A stretch of DNA of 11,332 bases, taken from the NCBI GenBank assembly GCA_003501365.1, contig DNPP01000417.1, positions 7,498 through 18,829 on the forward strand, given 5' to 3'. The notes below the pieces were generated by a model. The model was not told the DNA's origin. It saw nothing but the letters and a program-made list of their open reading frames with translations, and made no database searches. Of this stretch, positions 5,829-11,332 are shown piece by piece (position 1 is the stretch's first letter; the number at the start of each line of letters is the position of its first letter). This DNA comes from Bacillota bacterium (GTDB taxonomy: Bacteria > Bacillota > UBA4882 > UBA8346). The position numbers were made by a program, and so were the translations under genes.

Positions 5829-6701
5829 ATGAGCATACTTAAAATATTTCAAAAGGGTTGGAATTATTCACAGGATGGACCGGGTAACCGTCTTGTTTAT
5901 CATTTGCAAGGATGTAATATGCGTTGTCCCTGGTGCTCCAATCCCGAAGGTCTGTCAAAAGACGGTACTTTGATGGTTGACGAGGGGAAGCTGGTTGATG
6001 CCGTATGCCCCAACGGAGCCATTCAAAATCAAAAAATAGACCGTAGCATATGCCTATCATGCCATAGCCGGGAATGCATCACTAAAAACAAGAATCTAGG
6101 CATCCGCTTTCCTTGCCAGAGGTATAGTGTCAAATCCCTGATCGCCGAAGTGCAACGGGCAGGCTCTCTTTTTTACGACGGGGGAGGGGTTACGCTGACG
6201 GGCGGTGAGGCGACCATGCAATTTGAGGCTGTAAAAGAGTTATTGTCTGCTTTAAAAGCTTCAAATATCAATACTGCACTTGAAACCAACGGAACCCACC
6301 CCAGGCTGCCTGAGCTGTTTCCGTTGCTTGATACCTTGATCATGGATATGAAGCATTATGAACCCGGTATTCATCAACAAGTCATAGGGATCGGCAATAG
6401 CGTGATTATCGGGAATATTAAGAAAGCGGCTGTGGAGCATGCCGACACTTGGCTGCGAATTCCCCTGATTCCCGGGTTCAATGATTCGGATGATGATGCC
6501 CATCAATTTGCTAATTTTTTCAAACAGCTTTCCTACGAAAAAGTTTCCATTGAAGTGCTTGCCTATCATGAGTTTGGCAAAGTGAAATGGAACCAATGCG
6601 GAATGGAATACCCTTTTAAAAATGGATGTTTGTCAAATGGAAGGCGTAAAGAATATACCGATATTTTGAAGAAATATGAATTAAATTTGATTCATACATA
6701 A
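5829..6701 (+). CDS. glycyl radical enzyme activase (radical SAM, PFL-activase family)
   Basis: A 290-residue radical-SAM enzyme expected to abstract hydrogen from the glycine of the downstream glycyl radical enzyme. Family marks in order: Asp-Gly-Pro-Gly (16-19), the radical-SAM cluster Cys29-x3-Cys33-x2-Cys36 (the last in Trp-Cys-Ser-Asn-Pro-Glu), an inserted Cys-rich segment (Cys60, 75, 78, 83, 96), and Gly-Gly-Gly-Val-Thr-Leu-Thr-Gly-Gly-Glu (118-127) for SAM binding. The insert looks like half a ferredoxin rather than the two-cluster domain of many activases. An in-frame TTG at 5805 would put the start inside the promoter, so I use the ATG at 5829; its first conserved motif then begins at a normal distance. 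No Shine-Dalgarno precedes it, and the transcript may be leaderless. The partner gene follows 19 bp downstream. Confidence 0.9.
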   Translation: MSILKIFQKGWNYSQDGPGNRLVYHLQGCNMRCPWCSNPEGLSKDGTLMVDEGKLVDAVCPNGAIQNQKIDRSICLSCHSRECITKNKNLGIRFPCQRYSVKSLIAEVQRAGSLFYDGGGVTLTGGEATMQFEAVKELLSALKASNINTALETNGTHPRLPELFPLLDTLIMDMKHYEPGIHQQVIGIGNSVIIGNIKKAAVEHADTWLRIPLIPGFNDSDDDAHQFANFFKQLSYEKVSIEVLAYHEFGKVKWNQCGMEYPFKNGCLSNGRRKEYTDILKKYELNLIHT

Positions 6702-6720
6702 ACTAGGGGGGCGGTACGCC

Positions 6721-9108
6721 ATGAAGTGGCAAAATGTATACACGAATGAAGAATTGCAACATAATGTGGAATTATTACTGGAAGAACAAAGAAAACAAAA
6801 ACGTTTGGACGGCTGGTTTTTGATCAAAGAAATCCAGGCGCATTACGAAAAGGAATTTATTACCTTCGATCCGGAGTTAAAAGCAGCACAACTGCTTAAA
6901 AAAGTAGTCGCCGAATTACCATTAAACATAAGCGAGTATGCGGTATTTGCCGGAACCCAAAATGATGCTTTTTCACCTTCGTATGCCTTGATTAATCCCG
7001 CATTTAAAGTGGAGTCTTTTTCAGGCTATTGCGATCCGACTGCAATATTTGACGATGTTGTTCCCAATGAGGAAATCTCCCCTTCACGGATTAATAAAAT
7101 TCGCACTTACACGAATAACACGGGCTATGTACAAGAATTGAACAAAGTATATGATAAGTTTCGTCTGGAAACCTCGGAAGCAGCCTTTTTTGTCGAACAA
7201 GTCACCGGACATTTAATTCCTGATTTTCAACCGGCGTTAGTCGAGGGAGTAGAGAGCCTGCTTCAGAAAATTAAGACTAAATTAAAAACCGCAAGTAAAG
7301 ATAAAGCCCCTAAATATGAGGCCTTTAGCATAGCACTGGAATCAGCCTTGATTTTGGCCGAGCGCTATGCGACCCTCGCCGCCGGATTGGCGGAAAAAGA
7401 GCCAGAACCCAGAAAAACCGAATTACAACTGATTGCGGAGACTCTCCGTAAAGTTCCGCACTCGGGGGCGACCAACCTTTTTGAAGCCATCCAGTCTTTT
7501 ATCATCTTGTGGCAGGTTATGTGTATCGAACAATCCCCTAACCCCTATGCGTTTTCGGTAGGAAACGCCGACCGGATATTTGAACCGTTCCGGGCCATGG
7601 AAAATTGTGAACGTAGTAAGGCGGCTTCACTTTTCAAACATTTATTGGTATTTTACAATGTTGGCGAACGGAGCTGGGCGATATCCCAGGACCTGATTAT
7701 TGGCGGGCGTTCCAATGACGGCGCCGATCTCACCAATGAGACTTCTTATGCGCTGTTGGATGCTTATTATGAAACTAATTTTCCCCAACCGATTTTGTCG
7801 GTAAAGCTTCACCGGAATACGCCCAGCCGGTTATTTGAAGAATTGGGAAGATTTTTCTTTACGCCGGGTTGCCTTACTCCTTCCTTTTTTAATGATGATT
7901 CCTTGTTTCCGATTTTGAAAAAGAACGGCGTCGCCGAAGAGGACTTGGAGAATTATGCGGTAGCCGGGTGCCAGGAACCGTTGATCATGGGCAAGGATAA
8001 TGGAAATACCACCAATAGTTGGCTTAATCTTGCCAAAATACTGGAGTTAACATTAAATAACGGCTGTTCCGCATTGACGGGTAAAAAAATCGGATTATCA
8101 TACGCCGAGTTGGGACTGAAGGATGATGCCCCGTTAAGCGTTTTAAAAGGGGTACGGGAAGCTTTTGAAAAACAAGTAGGGTACTTTGTCGATAAAATGG
8201 TTGATGCGGCGAATGGATGTTCAAGGGTGATCTCATTGTTACCGATACCATTTCTGTCATCGTTTATGGGTGGGATTGAGACAGGAGTCGATACCAGAGA
8301 TATCCATGCTCAGGGTACCAAGTACAATGGAAGCGGTTGTCTGATCCATGGACTTTCGGTGGTGACGGATTCTTTTATCGCTATCGATAGCTTGATTAAA
8401 GAACGGCCGGAAGATGCCGGACGGTTGTTAAACAACCTGCGGAATGATTTTAAAGATGATGAAACGTTATATCAATATTTGCGGGCTTGCGAAAAATACG
8501 GCAATAATATTCCGGAGGTTGACCAAACAGCAGCCCAAATTGCCACCCAAGTTTCCCGGCTGATCACTGCAAAGAAAAATTACCTGGGCAATTCATTTCG
8601 CCCCGATTGGAGCAGCCCTTCGACACATCTTTTGTATGGATACTGGGTTGGCGCTACCCCAGACGGCAGGAAATCAAGAGAAATGCTTGGTTATGGAGTG
8701 GATCCCTTATATGGAGAAGCGAGTTCCGGCATTGGGTTTCGTATCTTATCCCTGAAAAACTTGCCCTTTGAATTGATGAACGGCGGCTATGCTTCGCATT
8801 TCGGCATTGATCCGAAGTATTTTCCGGAAGAAACCATGGCTGAAAAAGGATCGGCCTTTCAAAAGCGAATTATCAATCCGCTCTTTTTCGGTTCCGATCA
8901 GGACCACTCAATCAGTCCGTTTTATTTATATGTTAATGTGACTACTCCTGAAATGCTCCGAAAAGTATTGGCAAATCCTAAAAAATACGCTCCCAGCGGC
9001 ATTTATATTGTAAGAATCCATGGCACTTTTGTGAATTTCTTAGACTTGTCACCGGCCATCCAAAATGATATTATTTTGCGGTTGGATCTACAATCAACCG
9101 AAATGTGA
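6721..9108 (+). CDS. glycyl radical enzyme, pyruvate formate-lyase superfamily, unknown substrate
   Basis: A 795-residue protein with the full length and layout of a glycyl radical enzyme. The thiyl-radical cysteine is Cys417 in Ala-Gly-Cys-Gln-Glu-Pro. The single Cys two residues before Glu419 is the GCxE pattern of dehydratase, decarboxylase and C-N lyase members, not the Cys-Cys pair of pyruvate formate-lyase. Near the C-terminus, Ala-Thr-Pro-Asp-Gly-Arg is the common segment before the radical domain. The loop reads Arg-Ile-His-Gly-Thr-Phe-Val-Asn-Phe with Gly768 as the predicted radical site; family members usually have Tyr or Phe directly after this Gly, but here it is Thr. A strong AGGGGGG site (6705-6711) precedes the ATG. 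The activase gene lies directly upstream, a sugar-type regulator and a kinase downstream. A carbohydrate or polyol substrate is inference; the reaction is unassigned. Confidence 0.88.
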   Translation: MKWQNVYTNEELQHNVELLLEEQRKQKRLDGWFLIKEIQAHYEKEFITFDPELKAAQLLKKVVAELPLNISEYAVFAGTQNDAFSPSYALINPAFKVESFSGYCDPTAIFDDVVPNEEISPSRINKIRTYTNNTGYVQELNKVYDKFRLETSEAAFFVEQVTGHLIPDFQPALVEGVESLLQKIKTKLKTASKDKAPKYEAFSIALESALILAERYATLAAGLAEKEPEPRKTELQLIAETLRKVPHSGATNLFEAIQSFIILWQVMCIEQSPNPYAFSVGNADRIFEPFRAMENCERSKAASLFKHLLVFYNVGERSWAISQDLIIGGRSNDGADLTNETSYALLDAYYETNFPQPILSVKLHRNTPSRLFEELGRFFFTPGCLTPSFFNDDSLFPILKKNGVAEEDLENYAVAGCQEPLIMGKDNGNTTNSWLNLAKILELTLNNGCSALTGKKIGLSYAELGLKDDAPLSVLKGVREAFEKQVGYFVDKMVDAANGCSRVISLLPIPFLSSFMGGIETGVDTRDIHAQGTKYNGSGCLIHGLSVVTDSFIAIDSLIKERPEDAGRLLNNLRNDFKDDETLYQYLRACEKYGNNIPEVDQTAAQIATQVSRLITAKKNYLGNSFRPDWSSPSTHLLYGYWVGATPDGRKSREMLGYGVDPLYGEASSGIGFRILSLKNLPFELMNGGYASHFGIDPKYFPEETMAEKGSAFQKRIINPLFFGSDQDHSISPFYLYVNVTTPEMLRKVLANPKKYAPSGIYIVRIHGTFVNFLDLSPAIQNDIILRLDLQSTEM

Positions 9109-9121
9109 GGCTATCAAAACA

Positions 9122-10174
9122 ATGCCGGAAAAAGAAGTCACCGATAATCACCTTTATCTAAAGCTCCGGATGGATCTGTGCCGGAAAATTTTTGACGGCA
9201 CTTATCAAGACGGTGAATTGTTCCCCCCGGAACGGGAGTTGGCATCGCAGTTTGGAGTAAGCAGGGTGACCATCCGCAAGACTCTCGAATTGTTGGAAAA
9301 GGAAGCATATATCTCCCGGATACAGGGAAGTGGTACTCGGGTTGCCTTGCGGACTACCGGCTATCCCGGCGGGATGGATATCCTGGCATTGGTGGCTCCG
9401 GCTCAGAATAGTTTTTTTGCTTCATTTATCGACTCCTTTGAGTTGTTTGCCGAAAGCAGTGCTTCGTTGGTTCTTTTTAAACAGGCCCGCAGTTCCGGGC
9501 GGTTGAAAATTGCGGATTATTTATTCCGGTTGTTTCAAAAGAATATTCGAGACGTTATTTTGTGGTTGCCGGGTGAGATGATTGAGGACAAGTATCTTCA
9601 GCGTCTGCGCGGAATGGGTATGAATATTGTCTTTTTCGATGTGGTAACGGTTACTCCGTTTGCAGATTGTGTGAGCGTTGACAACTGTCATGCCATTCAA
9701 TCATTATATAAGTTTGTTACATCGAAGGGACATCATAATATGCTTTATTTAGGCTGGGATAATCATACCCTCTCAAGCGTCCGGGAACGGGAAAAGGCAT
9801 TTCAGGACATTGCCGCGGTAGGGCAACGGATTCACCGGCTTGCCTGGGACCAAAAAGGAATGATTTTCCAAACTCTGTCGGGGCTTATTTGTGAATTGGA
9901 AAAGCGACGGGAAATGCCCAGCTGTTTTATATGTGGTGACGGAGAAATCGGGATTGGCTTGCAAAAAATACTGGCCGAAAAATCCCTCTCTGATCATTTG
10001 GCCGTTTGTGTCGATGATTTACCGGAGGCGCGGGAATTGCGACTTACAGTTTATGCACAGCCTCTGGAGAAACTGGCGCGACAAGTCTATGAATGTCTTT
10101 GCACTCAAAACCGGGAATCTGCCATCTGGCGCGCTTCAAATTATTATGTCAAAGGGGAATTGATTATCCGTTAA
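9122..10174 (+). CDS. GntR-type DNA-binding / LacI-type sensor regulator (AraR-like architecture)
   Basis: A 350-residue transcription regulator. Residues about 10-74 form a GntR winged helix, with Pro-Pro-Glu-Arg-Glu-Leu-Ala (35-41), Gly-Val-Ser-Arg-Val-Thr-Ile-Arg (45-52) and the wing Gln-Gly-Ser-Gly-Thr (68-72). The remainder resembles a LacI/periplasmic-binding sugar sensor, ending with the typical Leu-Thr-Val-Tyr-Ala-Gln-Pro-Leu-Glu-Lys-Leu segment. This combination is known from the arabinose repressor AraR, so a sugar or sugar-derivative inducer is likely. An upstream in-frame start at 9065 would overlap the previous gene by 44 bases and add 19 residues with no family match, so the ATG at 9122 is chosen; GTGAGG sits about 12 bases before it, slightly far. 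The gene lies within the operon it probably controls through the inverted repeat at 5804-5828. Confidence 0.88.
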   Translation: MPEKEVTDNHLYLKLRMDLCRKIFDGTYQDGELFPPERELASQFGVSRVTIRKTLELLEKEAYISRIQGSGTRVALRTTGYPGGMDILALVAPAQNSFFASFIDSFELFAESSASLVLFKQARSSGRLKIADYLFRLFQKNIRDVILWLPGEMIEDKYLQRLRGMGMNIVFFDVVTVTPFADCVSVDNCHAIQSLYKFVTSKGHHNMLYLGWDNHTLSSVREREKAFQDIAAVGQRIHRLAWDQKGMIFQTLSGLICELEKRREMPSCFICGDGEIGIGLQKILAEKSLSDHLAVCVDDLPEARELRLTVYAQPLEKLARQVYECLCTQNRESAIWRASNYYVKGELIIR

Positions 10175-10233
10175 TGCCAAATTGCAGCCGTTCGTATTTA
10201 TTTAGAATGCAAATTTAAGTTGCGAGGTGTGAT

Positions 10234-11332
10234 ATGAAATTTGTGGGATTGGATATCGGAACAACTACCATTGGCGGAGTGGTGTTTGATCCGGATGAAC
10301 AGTCAATTATCTGTTCCATCGTTAAAAAAAACAACGCCGCCATCCATTCGGAAAACAGTTGGGAGCAAATGCAGGATCCTCGGATTATTCTGGGGATTGT
10401 CAGTGAGATTCTGAATAGCTTTTGCGCGAAGTATCCGGATATTGAAGGAATCGGTGTGACCGGCCAAATGCACGGTATCGTTTATGTCGACAAATCCGGC
10501 AATGCCGTAAGCCCTTTGTATACCTGGCAGGATGGCCGAGGTAACCTGTCCTATAAAGGCAACCAAACTTATGCCGAGTATTTAACCGCTAAGACAGGCT
10601 ACCCATTAGCGACCGGGTTTGGGCTGGTGACTCATTTTTATCAGTCGGTCCATCGATTGGTCCCTGCGGAAGCTTGTGCCCTGTGCACCATCCATGATTA
10701 TGTGGTGATGAGGCTTGCGGATTTGGAACGACCATTTTGCGACCCGACCAATGCCGCCAGTTTGGGATTGTTTAATCTAGGGGATCTGGAATTTGATAAG
10801 AGAGCGCTTGCTAAGGCGGGAATCAATGCGACCTATCTCCCTACGGTTACCACCGCTTTAAAGGCCCTGGGAAAAACCAAAGATAATATTCCGGTATTTC
10901 CGGCGTTGGGAGATAATCAGGCCAGCTTTATCGGGGCCGTACGGGATTTGGATATTTCTTTTTTAGTCAATGTGGGTACCAGCAGCCAAATTTCAGTCTA
11001 TACCCCCCAATTTACCACGATTTCCGGCATTGAACTCCGGCCGTTTCCCGGCGGCGGTTATCTGTTAGTTGGAGCCCCGCTTTGCGGCGGCAAATCATAT
11101 GCTCTGCTGGAGGGCTTTTTTAAGAATGTAATAAAGCTCTTTACCAAGCAAGATTATGAAAGTTTATATGAAACAATGAATCAAATTGATGCTTTGGCCC
11201 TTAGCGACAGGGATTTATTGAAGATCTCCACCAAATTTAGCGGCACCCGGAGCGATGCCACAATTCACGGCTCAATAAACAATATTGGACTTACCAATTT
11301 CACTCCGGAGTATTTGATTGCCGGGTTTTTAG
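10234..11332 (+). CDS. FGGY carbohydrate kinase, sedoheptulokinase-like, 3' end missing
   Basis: The first 366 residues of an FGGY kinase that continues beyond the window; roughly 100 residues are probably absent. Visible motifs: the phosphate loop Gly-Leu-Asp-Ile-Gly-Thr-Thr-Thr (5-12), Thr-Gly-Gln-Met-His-Gly (76-81), Trp-Gln-Asp-Gly-Arg (98-102), Thr-Ile-His-Asp-Tyr-Val-Val, Asn-Ala-Ala-Ser, and Gly-Asp-Asn-Gln-Ala-Ser with Asp227 as the likely catalytic base. The Gln-Met-His-Gly, Trp-Gln-Asp-Gly-Arg, Ile-His-Asp-Tyr and Gln-Ala-Ser set matches what I recall of sedoheptulokinase (SHPK) better than xylulo-, glycero- or gluconokinases. It would phosphorylate a ketose in the cytoplasm using ATP. 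GAGGTG (10224-10229) precedes the ATG. It lies 59 bp after the regulator with no terminator between them, so it is probably in the same operon. Exact substrate is uncertain. Confidence 0.85.
   Translation, partial: MKFVGLDIGTTTIGGVVFDPDEQSIICSIVKKNNAAIHSENSWEQMQDPRIILGIVSEILNSFCAKYPDIEGIGVTGQMHGIVYVDKSGNAVSPLYTWQDGRGNLSYKGNQTYAEYLTAKTGYPLATGFGLVTHFYQSVHRLVPAEACALCTIHDYVVMRLADLERPFCDPTNAASLGLFNLGDLEFDKRALAKAGINATYLPTVTTALKALGKTKDNIPVFPALGDNQASFIGAVRDLDISFLVNVGTSSQISVYTPQFTTISGIELRPFPGGGYLLVGAPLCGGKSYALLEGFFKNVIKLFTKQDYESLYETMNQIDALALSDRDLLKISTKFSGTRSDATIHGSINNIGLTNFTPEYLIAGFL

Noticed and set aside
9065..9121. Upstream start for the GntR/LacI regulator
   Set aside because: It would overlap the glycyl radical enzyme gene by 44 bases, and the extra residues do not resemble a GntR N-terminus.
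10175..10233. TTGCA/TGCAA inverted repeat between the regulator and the kinase
   Set aside because: Arms are only 5 bp with a long spacer and no T-tract; no promoter pair is visible, so I treat the kinase as part of the upstream operon.

Overview
All genes in this 11.3 kb window lie on the + strand, and the window is metabolic rather than mobile: I see no rRNA, tRNA, CRISPR array, insertion sequence or phage gene. An oxygen-sensitive indolepyruvate:ferredoxin oxidoreductase and a glycyl radical enzyme with its radical-SAM activase point to a strict or facultative anaerobe. Strong GGAGG/GAGGTG ribosome-binding sites, a consensus sigma-A type promoter and mid-range base composition suggest a Firmicutes/Clostridia-like bacterium (inference; no marker gene is present).

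Layout. (1) Positions 2-277 hold the C-terminus of a ROK-family sugar kinase-like protein. (2) Positions 368-1645 encode a COG2159-type metal-dependent amidohydrolase of unknown substrate. (3) Positions 1646-2108 are a 463-bp gap with two hairpins, one a large structured stem followed by a T-rich tract. (4) Positions 2109-5636 are a tight operon: iorA and iorB overlap by one base, followed by a malic enzyme. It ends with an AT-rich hairpin and a clear rho-independent terminator (5753-5777). (5) Positions 5794-5822 are a perfect TTGACA-17-TATAAT promoter overlapped by an inverted repeat. It drives a second operon: glycyl radical enzyme activase (5829-6701), glycyl radical enzyme (6721-9108), GntR/LacI-type sensor regulator (9122-10174) and a sedoheptulokinase-like FGGY kinase that runs off the window end (10234 onward).

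How the genes fit together. IorAB oxidatively decarboxylates aryl-2-oxo acids to acyl-CoA with ferredoxin reduction. The malic enzyme makes pyruvate and NAD(P)H, so this operon probably serves fermentative redox and carbon balance. In the second operon the activase should install the glycyl radical on its partner enzyme, the regulator has the architecture of a sugar-responsive repressor, and the kinase resembles ketoheptose kinases. Together they look like an inducible anaerobic pathway for a sugar, polyol or derivative, whose radical step is unidentified.

The most interesting signals are: this glycyl radical enzyme/sedoheptulokinase-like pathway; its divergent glycyl-radical loop (Arg-Ile-His-Gly-Thr-Phe instead of the usual Arg-Val-X-Gly-Tyr); and the placement of a perfect promoter so close to the activase ATG that the transcript should be leaderless or nearly so.
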